This document shows positions 55,597-64,000 of a DNA stretch of 64,000 nt, piece by piece. The notes beneath the pieces were generated by a model, which was given only the letters and a program-made list of their open reading frames with translations, made no database searches and was not told the DNA's origin. Source of the stretch: JADCRZ01 sp037718865 (GTDB lineage Bacteria; Bacteroidota; Bacteroidia; Chitinophagales; Chitinophagaceae). The stretch is taken from assembly GCA_037718865.1 (NCBI GenBank), contig JBBJMP010000004.1, positions 1 through 64,000 on the forward strand, given 5' to 3'. The position numbers and the translations under genes are program-made. Position 1 is the stretch's first letter. Each line of letters begins with the position of its first letter.

Positions 55597-56592
55597 TTAG
55601 TGATGGAGTCTTTGTCCTTTTTTCTTTCTTCGTTTTTTTAGTAATTCAGGACTCAGATGATCAGAGATTTTCTCCGGTTCAATTAAGGGTAAGATTAAAT
55701 CAGTTAATTTATTTTGCAGGTCAATAACAGGAGACTGATTTTGTTTTTTTAATTTTATTTGTTTCGGTAACAAAAGAGAGATTTTATCGGCATTCTTTTC
55801 TTGCTTTTGAGATTGCGGTTGTTGAAAGTTTTCGTGCTTATTTACCTTATTTTGATTTTGATTAAGTGCTAACTTTCTTTCGATTTTCATTAAAGAGAAA
55901 CCCACTTCACTACCTTTTATTTTGACTTTTTTATCGTCAATAAAAGAAATGCCCCGACCTTTCAAAACCTGGTATCCCAATGCCTTCATCACCTGCTCAA
56001 ATTGCTGGTAATCACTTACCTGTTTCAACGTACTTTGAATACAATTTTTTAGTTTTTCTTTTCGCTCGTCCTGCCGGGGAATTTGCCGCATATCTTTAGG
56101 CAAAAATTTTCTTGGACTGAGGACTTGTGTCAGGTTAAATTTCAGTTCCATTCTGCGGCAATAAGCAGCAATTTTTTGAAAGTTGTTACTATCACTAACA
56201 GTTCGTTTATCAAAACCAATTCTGTTAGCCACAATATGCAAATGCTGGTGGCTGGTATCCTTGTGGTGAATGGCTACATACTGGCTATTTTCAAATCCCA
56301 TATCCTTTGCACAATCCTGGCACATTTCAATTAGTTTTTCCTTAGGTAATTCTTCTCCTGGAACAAGGCTAAGTGTAATGTGTAAAACGGGTTTTGAAAG
56401 CTTGGAATTCAGCTGTCTTACTTCATTAAATTGCTGTATCAATTCTTTCTGATTTCCATAGCACTGATTGAAGACCAAAATCTCCGCTCTATCTTTCATT
56501 ACCTGATCTTTGTTATGGTCTTGTAGCTTATCATTCAGGCAATACAATAAACAGCCTCTAAAAGATTTTCCGATGGTTATTTTACCAATCAT
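55597..56592 (-). CDS. Second relaxase / mobilization nuclease
   Basis: A 331-residue PF03432-type relaxase. HITLSLVPGE and the histidine cluster HHKDTSHQHLHIVANR are the metal-binding motifs. A Lys/Arg tail (LKKRRKKKGQ) closes it. It differs clearly from the relaxase at 1571-2815. Its start overlaps the stop of the MobC-like gene by 4 bp (ATGA), so the pair is coupled. Confidence 0.88.
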   Translation of the reverse strand: MIGKITIGKSFRGCLLYCLNDKLQDHNKDQVMKDRAEILVFNQCYGNQKELIQQFNEVRQLNSKLSKPVLHITLSLVPGEELPKEKLIEMCQDCAKDMGFENSQYVAIHHKDTSHQHLHIVANRIGFDKRTVSDSNNFQKIAAYCRRMELKFNLTQVLSPRKFLPKDMRQIPRQDERKEKLKNCIQSTLKQVSDYQQFEQVMKALGYQVLKGRGISFIDDKKVKIKGSEVGFSLMKIERKLALNQNQNKVNKHENFQQPQSQKQEKNADKISLLLPKQIKLKKQNQSPVIDLQNKLTDLILPLIEPEKISDHLSPELLKKRRKKKGQRLHH

Positions 56593-56969
56593 TTCAGGTA
56601 ACTTTTTATTGCTTCAGCAAGCTTTTTTAAATCCCTGGATTGCACTTCTAAACTGGCTCTTTCCAGTGCATCCAACTGTTCAATTCCGTTCCTTTTTTTG
56701 GCGATTTGATTGAGGTTTGCAGCCAGGTGATTTAGTTTTCCTGTAAGCTGCAAAACTTCTTGTGGGAGTGCTTTTATTTTACTGACAGCTTGTCCCTTCA
56801 ATCCGGACTCTCTTAAATATTCTGATAAGGTTAAACCTAATTTTTTTGCCTTCTCTTGCAGAAAAGTTTTTTCCATCAGAGAACATTTCACTCCAATGAA
56901 ATTATCTTGTCTGACCTCCTTTGAAGGCCGTCCACCTTTATTTTTTATCCTCACTGCTATTGTTTCCAT
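56589..56969 (-). CDS. MobC-like relaxosome accessory protein
   Basis: A 126-residue basic protein with an N-terminal ribbon-helix-helix-like region (GVKCSLMEKTFLQEKAKKLG) and the family motif NHLAANLNQIAKKRN near residue 80-95. It helps the relaxase bind the transfer origin. Unlike its counterpart at 2809-3195 it is uninterrupted. Confidence 0.82.
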   Translation of the reverse strand: METIAVRIKNKGGRPSKEVRQDNFIGVKCSLMEKTFLQEKAKKLGLTLSEYLRESGLKGQAVSKIKALPQEVLQLTGKLNHLAANLNQIAKKRNGIEQLDALERASLEVQSRDLKKLAEAIKSYLK

Positions 56970-57075
56970 CTCTCACAATTTTCAATGTCTGCTGCAATAC
57001 TTTTTGAATCCGCCGGCCGGCGGATGAGAAAAGCCAGCGTTTCGGTTAAACCGAAACATAGCTGGCTACAGAAAT

Positions 57076-58026
57076 TTAAAGGTGTCTTCCCATTCGGTGG
57101 CTCTGTTTATGTCGTTGATCTTTCTGATTAATAAAAAACTCGTTTAAGTCTTTACACTTTTTGTAAATATGGCTTTGATCTACAAATCTTTTTGACCATT
57201 GCAATGCTTGCTGAGTAAATTTTACTCCTGCTGAATCCCTGTCTAAAAAAAGGTGAATCTGTTGGTGCTGTTCCATTCTATCTCTTTCCTTTTGAAAGAA
57301 TGATAAAGAATTAAGGATAAGAAAATTTGTCAGGTGGACTGAGACATTTTTATTTATTTCCAGGTAGGCTAAAAAATTAAAAAAACCTTCAAACACATTT
57401 AATTGTTCTTTATTATGGTCAAGAAAAGCCACCTCTTTAGGAGAACTGCTGCCTTTGAAATCGGCACTTCTTAATTCGTATCCTCCGGCATTATTTTGAA
57501 AACCAATTACGGTTCTGGTTTTGCCGTATAAAAGGAAGTCAATTTCTTTACAAAATTTATTTGCGACGTTCAAAGAGATCCGCCTGCTTTCCAGGTATTT
57601 TATTAATGATATTTCTACCAGCGGTTTTACCGAAAGCACGATGATCTTACCTTCATTCGAGATCTCTTTTTTTTCATCAGCAAAGGAAGAAACAGATGCT
57701 GGTACATGATAGGCAGAAAAGCGTTGGTGAAAAGAAGTGGAGGGATTTTGATATTCCAATAAATGCTTCAACAGATCACTCACTGAACAATTAAAATAAA
57801 TTATTCCGAAATCAATAAGATTACCTCCTTGCCCAATACCGTGGTCATACCATACGTTTCTGGTTCGATTCACTTTAAACGACGGCGTCTTTTCAGTTCG
57901 TAAGGGTGACTGGTACCAATAATCGTTATTTCTAACCTTTTGAGGTCGGTGCCCTAATGCGGATAAGTATTCCACTAAATCAATTTGTTTAGCCTCTGTA
58001 ATCATTAGCTTCTTCATACGCTTCAA
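57076..58026 (-). CDS. Second Toprim-domain primase-like protein
   Basis: A 316-residue homologue of the protein at 3442-4362 (shared RNNDYWY, NVWYDHG and LIDFGI). It has the same cysteine-free CHC2-like N-terminus and a Toprim DxD in LFLDRDSAG. The start may be the Met at codon 4 or 8 (MKKLMITEAKQ). No helicase, excisionase or integrase of this module remains upstream, so the element seems to be a remnant. Confidence 0.78.
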   Translation of the reverse strand: MKRMKKLMITEAKQIDLVEYLSALGHRPQKVRNNDYWYQSPLRTEKTPSFKVNRTRNVWYDHGIGQGGNLIDFGIIYFNCSVSDLLKHLLEYQNPSTSFHQRFSAYHVPASVSSFADEKKEISNEGKIIVLSVKPLVEISLIKYLESRRISLNVANKFCKEIDFLLYGKTRTVIGFQNNAGGYELRSADFKGSSSPKEVAFLDHNKEQLNVFEGFFNFLAYLEINKNVSVHLTNFLILNSLSFFQKERDRMEQHQQIHLFLDRDSAGVKFTQQALQWSKRFVDQSHIYKKCKDLNEFFINQKDQRHKQSHRMGRHL

Positions 58027-58183
58027 TTTTCACTTTCACAACTAAGTATGCTAATAGAAAAATAACCCTTAAAATGTCATTTTTAAGCCACAATACTCGC
58101 CAGCTTCTTTAGATCCATTAAAAATAAGTTCGAAAATTGTACAGGAAGGACGACTTTTTATTCAGATCTTAATAAGTTACAAG

Positions 58184-58213
58184 GTGTTCGGACAGATTCC
58201 GGACACTTTTTTT
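58184..58213 (+). terminator. Possible intrinsic terminator
   Basis: GTGTTCGGA and TCCGGACAC form a 9-bp stem (one G-T pair) with a 5-nt loop, followed by seven Ts. On the plus strand it would stop rightward transcription entering the recombinase region. No plus-strand gene precedes it closely. Confidence 0.55.
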
Positions 58214-58254
58214 GTTTCTGGGGATCTTCAATGATAAACGTCAAGTGCTCATCT

Positions 58255-58542
58255 TTATTCAAGCAACTTTTTTCTTTCGATTCTTTCTTTAGCTTCTACC
58301 AAAATACTGTGTATTTTTTTCTGTAATTCTTTTTTTGATGGTAACTCTGTCCAGTACTCTGCCACCATTATTCCATCTTTGTGCATTTCCAATAGTTCTA
58401 TTTGTTCTCTGCTGCTCTCGGCACAAAGAATTAAGCCAACTGGCGGTAGTTCATTTTCCTTCTTTTCGTATCTGTCAAGCCATTTCAAATACAGTTCCAT
58501 TTGGCCTTTGTGTTTGGCTTCAAACTTGCCCAGTTTTAATTC
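58255..58542 (-). pseudogene. C-terminal fragment of a DUF1016/YhcG-type PDDEXK nuclease
   Basis: The frame reads ELKLGKFEAKHKGQ, MELYLKWLDRYEKKENELP and PVGLILCAE, matching the C-terminal PDDEXK domain of DUF1016 proteins. ELK is part of the nuclease motif. A stop (58543-58545) and unrelated sequence precede it, so the N-terminal two thirds are missing. The break lies about 90 bp from the tandem recombinase genes, suggesting their element inserted into this gene. Confidence 0.7.
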
Positions 58543-58637
58543 TTATGTTGCGAAGTCAGTTATGTGTTGTTAAATGATTTGCATGTTGTTTCTCAATAGT
58601 TTTTGCGTGTTGCAAGATAACATAAAACTCCAAGCAC

Positions 58638-59648
58638 TTAAATAGAGTCCAGAAAGCTCATTAAGTCTTTAGTGTTTCTCCAGTGGGTGGATTTATTATC
58701 TACTGCAATTTCGCAACATGCCAGTGCTTTAGCTTTCATCTCAAGATCAACTTCAGCATAAATGTTAGTGGTATTGATGGATACATGCCCAAGCCAGGCT
58801 CTGATAGTATTGATATCAACGCCTGCCCGCAATAAATGGGTAGCAGTTGTATGACGTATAGTATGTGGGCTGACCCGCTTTTTTTCTATCGAGGGTAAAT
58901 TTTTGGCGATCTGCCTTACATAACGGCTAACCATTGCATGTATACCAAACCGGGTTAATGGCTGTTTTTGGCGATTTAAAAATACATGCTCTGAAGGTTT
59001 CCTACCGATTATTAATGTGTTTAACTCATCAACAGTTTGTTGCCATAACGGGCAACGTCTTAATTTGTTTCCTTTACCTCGGATAAGCACGGTAGATAGA
59101 TCTCTTTTTGTCGAATGAGGTATGTATATATCTGTAATTTTTAATTGTGCAGCCTCGTCCGATCTGGCTCCGGTATTATAAAGAAAAAGCAACAGCGCAT
59201 GGTCCCGCTTTCCCTGGTTTGTTTTCTTGTCTGGAGCATTAAGCAACGCATCCATTTCAATCTTTTCGAGATAAGTTATTAATGTGCGATTCGTTTTCTT
59301 AAATGGAATCATTTGTATCTGGCGGCACCATTCCACATATTCAGGATTGTTTAATCCTATAAATTTTGCAAAAGCATGGATAGCCGCCAGTCGCTGGTTT
59401 CGTGTGGACAAAGAACAGTGACGATTTGTTTCTAATCCGGCAAGAAAAACTTTTACTGCGCCAGAGCCAACATCATCTACCAATAATCTATCAATACCCT
59501 TTTTTACTTTTTTAGCCATAAATGGCAACATTAGCCGGAACGTATCCCGGTAACTTAGTTGTGTATTCTTTGACAGATTTCTGGTGCTGACAAGGTATTC
59601 CAACAAGAACCGTTTTATCCAAGGGCTTAAGTATTGAGTATCTTTCAT
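58638..59648 (-). CDS. Tyrosine recombinase (outer set, second gene)
   Basis: A 336-residue XerC/D-like recombinase. Catalytic motifs: TGARSDEAAQL (Arg I), HTIRHTTATHLL (HxxR) and WLGHVSINTTNIY (His and Tyr). Its start overlaps the stop of the preceding recombinase fragment (ATGA at 59645-59648). These recombinases therefore formed a tandem, translationally coupled set before the RIT insertion. Confidence 0.87.
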   Translation of the reverse strand: MKDTQYLSPWIKRFLLEYLVSTRNLSKNTQLSYRDTFRLMLPFMAKKVKKGIDRLLVDDVGSGAVKVFLAGLETNRHCSLSTRNQRLAAIHAFAKFIGLNNPEYVEWCRQIQMIPFKKTNRTLITYLEKIEMDALLNAPDKKTNQGKRDHALLLFLYNTGARSDEAAQLKITDIYIPHSTKRDLSTVLIRGKGNKLRRCPLWQQTVDELNTLIIGRKPSEHVFLNRQKQPLTRFGIHAMVSRYVRQIAKNLPSIEKKRVSPHTIRHTTATHLLRAGVDINTIRAWLGHVSINTTNIYAEVDLEMKAKALACCEIAVDNKSTHWRNTKDLMSFLDSI

Positions 59649-59846
59649 AGTTGCTTTTCTTTTGCATATTTTTCAAAACGCATCTTTGCCTCCTGAAGAA
59701 GATTATCCGTCATGGTCAGGTAAACTGATGTATGAGCAAGGTATTTATGGCCCAGGTATGCAGACAATACCGGTAGCAGTCGCTGAACGTCTTTATTCTC
59801 CTGGTACCAGCTAACTAATCTGTTAACAGCGAAGGTGTGCCGCAGG
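59645..59846 (-). pseudogene. Tyrosine recombinase (outer set, first gene), C-terminal fragment
   Basis: Encodes LRHTFAVNRLVSWY and the final YLGHKYLAHTSVYLTM (catalytic His and Tyr). It continues the recombinase whose N-terminus is at 63320-64000: HDLR there joins RHT here. The gene is split by a RIT element inserted in the conserved HDLRHT codons. CCTGCG is repeated on both sides. Confidence 0.85.
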
Positions 59847-59870
59847 AAATCCAAACGTTTGGATTTTATT

Positions 59871-59964
59871 CGTTATCCAAACAAAAATATTATCCAAACC
59901 TTTCTGGGAAAAGCATGAATTAGCAATGGTTTACCAAAAAAAGGTTTGGATATTTTTCTATTTT
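59871..59964. repeat. RIT left inverted repeat (94 bp)
   Basis: Matches the complement of 63232-63325 with one visible mismatch (CTGGGAAAAG versus CTGGAAAAAG). The repeat itself contains ATCCAAACCTTT and its exact complement AAAGGTTTGGAT, so each end can fold into its own hairpin. Confidence 0.88.
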
Positions 59965-61007
59965 TTTATTTCATGTATACCACAAAAAGCAGCAAGACAG
60001 TTTATGTCAGATTTCCATTTCTTTGATACAACTTTTTTGTCTTCATCTTCTAAAGTTGCAAGTGCTTTAGCCTCTTGCTCTGTAGTAATGTCCAGATATC
60101 CCATTGTGGTTTGGATATTGGAGTGGCCAAGAAGGAAAGAAATCTGTACGATATTCATACCGTCTTCCAGCCAATGGGATGCTTTTGCATGTCGGATTTG
60201 GTGTGCATGAAGATTGATTGGAACCTCATTACAGGTAGATCGTGCAGATGCTGCATATTTCCTAAGCTGTTTATTTACTGCTGCCTGGCTCATCTTACCC
60301 ATAACTCCCGTATTTCTGGAATAGAATACATAAGATTCCGGATTGGGTTTCTCTTCATGAAAATCGAGCAGGTATTTTTTTAAATGCGTGACTGCTTTAG
60401 GGAGTAGATATAAGGTCCTTATTTTACGTCCTTTACCAACAACGGTAACAGTAGTTTTTTCTGTTTCCAGTTGCAGATGTCGAATCTTCATGGACAGTAT
60501 CTCGTCAATTCTGGCAGCTGTGTTATACATTACTATGAGCAGTACAAGATCTCTGCGGCCTGTCCTGGTAGATATGTCCGGTTCTGACAGCAATACTTGC
60601 ATTGCCTTCTTGCTCATTCCATTTATTTTTTTCCTGAATGTCTTGCGCCGGGGAATTTGTGAGGCATCCTGCGACAAGAGCAATAGTGATACATCCCTGC
60701 TTCCAAGATATTTCAGAAATGCTCTTAAGGCAGCCAGGCGGTTATTACAAGTTTCCGGGCTGCTTTTCCTATTTTTTACCAGCCAGACAAGCCATTCCTC
60801 TATGTAAGCACAACAAAAACATCCTAAACATAGGCTGGATGGTTCAATCTTTTTTTCGATTTCCAGGAAACCAATATATAAGGATAATGATTGAGTATAA
60901 GATTTTATCGTATGGGTACTGCTTGATTTCTGGGAAGGCGCGTATTCATTCAGCCATCCGTTGATATGACGGGCAATTCTGCGGGCTTCTTCAGTTGATT
61001 TCTTCAT
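59958..61007 (-). CDS. ritC: RIT tyrosine recombinase, third gene
   Basis: A ~349-residue tyrosine recombinase. The start at 61007 (MKKSTEEARR) is chosen because GGAGG stands 9 nt upstream; a longer frame to 61028 lacks this. Catalytic motifs: AARIDEIL, HQIRHAKASHWL and LLGHSNIQTTMGY. It overlaps the second gene by 17 bp and ends inside the left inverted repeat. Confidence 0.87.
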   Translation of the reverse strand: MKKSTEEARRIARHINGWLNEYAPSQKSSSTHTIKSYTQSLSLYIGFLEIEKKIEPSSLCLGCFCCAYIEEWLVWLVKNRKSSPETCNNRLAALRAFLKYLGSRDVSLLLLSQDASQIPRRKTFRKKINGMSKKAMQVLLSEPDISTRTGRRDLVLLIVMYNTAARIDEILSMKIRHLQLETEKTTVTVVGKGRKIRTLYLLPKAVTHLKKYLLDFHEEKPNPESYVFYSRNTGVMGKMSQAAVNKQLRKYAASARSTCNEVPINLHAHQIRHAKASHWLEDGMNIVQISFLLGHSNIQTTMGYLDITTEQEAKALATLEDEDKKVVSKKWKSDINCLAAFCGIHEIKK

Positions 61008-61959
61008 TCTGTTGTACCTCCGGAACAATAATGTTAAAAGATTCCATTGTTTTTTCCGCTATAATGTCGCCAAACCCTGGAACCAGTGAATAATAATACT
61101 TTGTGCTTTCTAAAACGCTATGCCCCATACTCTTGCTCAAATACAGGAACTTTGCATGGAACTCCATGCCATATCCTGTCCAGCGATTTATGTTTTCTAT
61201 TGCGTAATGGTGTCGTAATTCATATGCCGTAGCATAGGATGGATTGTTGACATACCATAACTCTCTGAAATTCTTCTGCACCCAATGACGTGTATGGTAT
61301 TTATCGCCTCTCGACGGAAAGAAATAAGTCCGGCCAGGATGCATTTCTCTAATGGCCGTATCATATTTTTTCATAAGTTCAAGCATGGTATCATGAAGAA
61401 CTATGAAATGTTGGTCATGACCTTTCGAATAACGGATGTTGAGGGTACCATTACAAAGGTTCACATCTTCCACTCTCAGCATCCGTGCCTCGGTGGTCCT
61501 TATCCCACTGCTATACAGTAGCCTGAAGAATACAGGAATCGTAATTCTCCTTGTCCTCTGTTCAGGGGTAACGGTGCCGGATATACTGTCACAGGCATAG
61601 AAAAAGTTTTGAAGCTCCATTTCTGTAAATGCATGTGGAAGATAAGTTCTTGGTTCTTTACGGGGAATAGCCGGAGTCGTGATATCTGTTTTCCCTCGTT
61701 TCTTCAAATATTGGATAAAGCTGATAATGACATATATCCGCGACCTACAGGAATTATTCTCCTCTGTATCACGTTTATGGCACCATCTGTCTGCTATATT
61801 TTGGGAAAGTCTGTTGGCTTCAGGGTACTCTCTCAGGCAATACCTGTCGAAAAGTAGCAGGTTTGCTTCATAAGAAGACGTATTCCAATGTTCTGATACT
61901 TTTTGATAGGAAATATATTCAAGTATAATTGGCGCTAAAAAGGAAGAAAACTTATTCAT
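60991..61959 (-). CDS. ritB: RIT tyrosine recombinase, second gene
   Basis: A ~322-residue recombinase starting at 61959 (MNKFSSFLAP), with AAAGGAGG 7 nt upstream. Motifs: SSGIRTTEARML, YELRHHYAIENI and MGHSVLESTKYY. Its ATG overlaps the first gene's TGA (ATGA). The coupled order is typical of RIT trios, whose products are thought to act together. Confidence 0.87.
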   Translation of the reverse strand: MNKFSSFLAPIILEYISYQKVSEHWNTSSYEANLLLFDRYCLREYPEANRLSQNIADRWCHKRDTEENNSCRSRIYVIISFIQYLKKRGKTDITTPAIPRKEPRTYLPHAFTEMELQNFFYACDSISGTVTPEQRTRRITIPVFFRLLYSSGIRTTEARMLRVEDVNLCNGTLNIRYSKGHDQHFIVLHDTMLELMKKYDTAIREMHPGRTYFFPSRGDKYHTRHWVQKNFRELWYVNNPSYATAYELRHHYAIENINRWTGYGMEFHAKFLYLSKSMGHSVLESTKYYYSLVPGFGDIIAEKTMESFNIIVPEVQQNEEIN

Positions 61960-63185
61960 AATAATACCTCCTTTCTTAATGGGAAACATTCAATACTGAG
62001 GGCACATTCTTTTAAATGGGGTAGATCCGCGCTCAAGTAAGCATTGAGGGAAACAGTTGATGTATGGCCAAGTATCTGACTGATTACAGGCTGCGAAACA
62101 CCGTTGCCAAGCAGTGAGGTAGCCAGATGATGCCGGAAGATATGGAATCCTTTCCTGTCACCGGCTTTGGTCCTTATTTTTGCAGCCGTCATAATTTTTT
62201 TTGCAATATTAGAAAGGCTTGTACTTTGCAGCCTGGTATATGGAATACTTCGCGACAGAAAAACTTCTTGATGTCCACTCCGTGGTCTTTCCAGCATCAA
62301 ATATTCATAGATGGCATTTCCGACAACTGCGGTCAACGGCATTTCTAAAGGGATATCTGTTTTCTGCTGCCTGATACGGATCCGGTCATTTTCCCAATCT
62401 ATATCAGATAGAGTCAGCCCTGCGATATCGCAGCAACGCAAACCTGTGTATAAAGCAAGAAGTCCAATTGCTTTATCACGCAGAGCAACCAGTGGGTTGC
62501 TGTCTGTTAATACGGCTTTTATCCGGGAAACTTCTTCCTGAACAAGGTATTGTATATTCTTTCTCTTTTCACGAAGGGCAGGTAGATAGGACAGGATCCT
62601 TGAGCAGGTTTCCTTTGGGAAGAAGGAAATACACGCCTTGAACACAGCTGCGACATTCTTCTTGTAAGAACAGCTTCTGCACAGTCTTCCGTTCTGAAAA
62701 AAGATTGTAAGTACGCCACTTTCAGTTATTTTATTAAACGAATCCATACCTTTTTGATGCAGTGCCAGCAGAAAAGTAGTTGCATTATGAGATTCAGTAT
62801 AAATGGTTGTCCTCTTTTTACCTTTGTTCTTTTCCGACTCACAATAATGATCTATTAACGACTTGAATTCTGCTGATAGAAGATCGTAGGTACTGTTCCT
62901 TAGAATTTGATGTCTTTGACATCGGTTAGGATACTGACCCAGAACCTCGAACTTTTCTATTGCGCCAATAATTGTCCTTTTCTCTCGAAGGTAAGATGAG
63001 GACCTGGAGATTTTTACATACGCCAGATAGGCATCGGTATATGATTTCCATCCTTTCAACTTTGCCTGATGAAGAATCCGTTGTATGTCCCGGTTAAACC
63101 TGGCGACATATGATTTAGAGTAACCATTAACTTCCAGATATGAAATAAGCTGGGGATAATTTTTTTGCAAATTTTGTACTTCCAT
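61956..63185 (-). CDS. ritA: RIT tyrosine recombinase, first gene
   Basis: A ~409-residue recombinase starting at 63185 (MEVQNLQKNY), with AAAGGAGG 10 nt upstream; a longer frame to 63224 would bypass this site. Motifs: TGLRCCDIAGL, HIFRHHLATSLL and LGHTSTVSLNAY. A cysteine-containing central segment (CRSCSYKKN) could bind metal. First gene of the trio, adjacent to the right inverted repeat. Confidence 0.87.
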   Translation of the reverse strand: MEVQNLQKNYPQLISYLEVNGYSKSYVARFNRDIQRILHQAKLKGWKSYTDAYLAYVKISRSSSYLREKRTIIGAIEKFEVLGQYPNRCQRHQILRNSTYDLLSAEFKSLIDHYCESEKNKGKKRTTIYTESHNATTFLLALHQKGMDSFNKITESGVLTIFFQNGRLCRSCSYKKNVAAVFKACISFFPKETCSRILSYLPALREKRKNIQYLVQEEVSRIKAVLTDSNPLVALRDKAIGLLALYTGLRCCDIAGLTLSDIDWENDRIRIRQQKTDIPLEMPLTAVVGNAIYEYLMLERPRSGHQEVFLSRSIPYTRLQSTSLSNIAKKIMTAAKIRTKAGDRKGFHIFRHHLATSLLGNGVSQPVISQILGHTSTVSLNAYLSADLPHLKECALSIECFPLRKEVLL

Positions 63186-63231
63186 AATTGTATTGCCTCC
63201 TTTTATATTTAATTTATGAGGCATACAATAT

Positions 63232-63325
63232 AAAATAGAAAAATATCCAAACCTTTTTTTGGTAAACCATTGCTAATTCATGCTTTTTCCAGAAAGGTTT
63301 GGATAATATTTTTGTTTGGATAACG
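63232..63325. repeat. RIT right inverted repeat (94 bp)
   Basis: Inverted partner of 59871-59964. Its outer edge CGTTATCC follows CATGACCTG, the interrupted recombinase's His-Asp-Leu codons. Confidence 0.88.
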
Positions 63326-64000
63326 CAGGTCATGTAACCTGGGCTGATACTTAGCGTTGTCGGTTCGTTTAATTCCGGTCTTTCCCCTTATTCTTTCAAA
63401 AATTCCTCCTATTGTCCAATGATTAAGCGGCTGGTTATTCTTGCTGATAAACAAATACGCATCAAAAGATTTCGGCTGCTTTTGTTTTATTCTCCACTGC
63501 AAGTATGTTTTCATCATCTTTTTTACCTGCTGGTTAAACGGAAGCAGCCGTGATTTATAAAATTTGGATTGCTGTATGGTGATGACCTGGTTATCCATAT
63601 CTATATCGTTTAAAGTAATGGACAGGGTTTCATGTATTCTTAAGCCAAGGGCATACGTAAAGATGAGTACAGTGCGTACCATGTATGGTGCAATATGGCT
63701 CCTATTTACCGGATAGGTTAAAGCTGTATCAAAAAGACTTTTTAGTTCCGCATTGGAATAAATATAAGGGACAAAGGCCGGTGGTCTTTTGGGCAAAACA
63801 GCTGGCAAGGGTATCTGTGTAACATAATTTCTGGCTATCGCATATTTATAAAAACCAAGCAAGGCAGAATGCTTGATAAACCAGCCGGAGGTTATTGTTG
63901 CTGAAGGCCCGTAAAGAAAACTGTTAACCCTGCTTCTGTCAATGGCTTTAATATGTCTTGAGTGCCCCATTGCCTTGCAAAAAGCTTTCAAATAGGTTTC
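63320..64000 (-). pseudogene. Tyrosine recombinase (outer set, first gene), N-terminal part, runs off the window
   Basis: Encodes the core-binding domain and the first half of the catalytic domain (LGLRIHETLSI with Arg I), ending at LHDLR where the RIT element begins. A visible Met lies at 63991, but the frame stays open to the window edge, so the true start is beyond it. Together with 59645-59846 it makes a recombinase of at least ~300 residues. Confidence 0.83.

Larger units (their letters stand above)
59847..63325 (-). mobile_element. Recombinase-in-trio (RIT) element
   Basis: Three overlapping tyrosine recombinase genes on the minus strand are bounded by nearly perfect 94-bp inverted repeats (59871-59964 and 63232-63325). 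At the left an extra 24 bp (59847-59870) holds the palindrome AATCCAAACGTTTGGATT. The arrangement and gene sizes (409, 322, 349 residues) match RIT elements. It carries no cargo. The outer recombinase gene can be rebuilt on paper around a 6-bp CCTGCG duplication. Confidence 0.85.

Noticed and set aside
61285..61521. Plus-strand ORFs within the RIT element
   Set aside because: All are antisense to the three recombinase genes, which have complete catalytic motifs and ribosome-binding sites.

Overview
The window comes from a member of the Bacteroidota, probably Chitinophagaceae-like. The support is a SusC/SusD pair, a type IX secretion sorting domain, RteC, IntDOT/NBU-style mobilization genes, and mostly absent Shine-Dalgarno signals. 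The species cannot be named from sequence alone. No housekeeping genes are visible. A 35 kb polysaccharide utilization locus (PUL) sits between two zones of mobile DNA.

Left mobile zone (about 1.5-19.3 kb). An integrative mobilizable element reads leftward: tyrosine integrase, rteC, excisionase-like HTH protein, SF3 primase-helicase, Toprim primase, a MobC-like protein and a relaxase. rteC is broken by an IS21-family element flanked by a 605-bp direct repeat. The element ends at a 3' fragment of a tRNA-Pro(TGG) gene. On the other side of that fragment lies a large serine recombinase gene. It is split by a second IS21-family element with an 8-bp target duplication, and a group II intron sits exactly at the junction between that IS and its target duplication.

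PUL (about 20.4-55.5 kb). Leftward genes encode GH31 with PA14, a CE2-type esterase, GH127, a five-bladed propeller glycosidase, GH28, GH26, GH92 and GH43 with CBM32. Rightward come susC/susD, then a leftward sulfatase and AraC regulator, then a rightward mannan operon: CBM35-GH26 with a T9SS signal, a decapitated IPT glycan-binding protein, a GH5-GH26 fusion, an MFS symporter, GH130, a mannobiose/cellobiose 2-epimerase and GH28. The proposed logic is that secreted mannanases and the esterase cut an acetylated (gluco)mannan. Oligosaccharides pass SusCD, debranching enzymes trim them, the symporter imports mannobiose, the epimerase makes mannosyl-glucose, and GH130 phosphorolyses it to mannose-1-phosphate and glucose.

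Right mobile zone (about 55.5-64 kb). A second relaxase/MobC/Toprim module is followed by a fragment of a PDDEXK (DUF1016) nuclease gene and tandem tyrosine recombinases. One of these is interrupted at its conserved HxLRH codons by a complete recombinase-in-trio (RIT) element with 94-bp inverted repeats.

Several genes carry single lesions: an amber codon in mobC, an A10 frameshift in the serine recombinase, a +1 G in susC and a -1 in the last GH28. These mean either real decay or residual sequencing errors.
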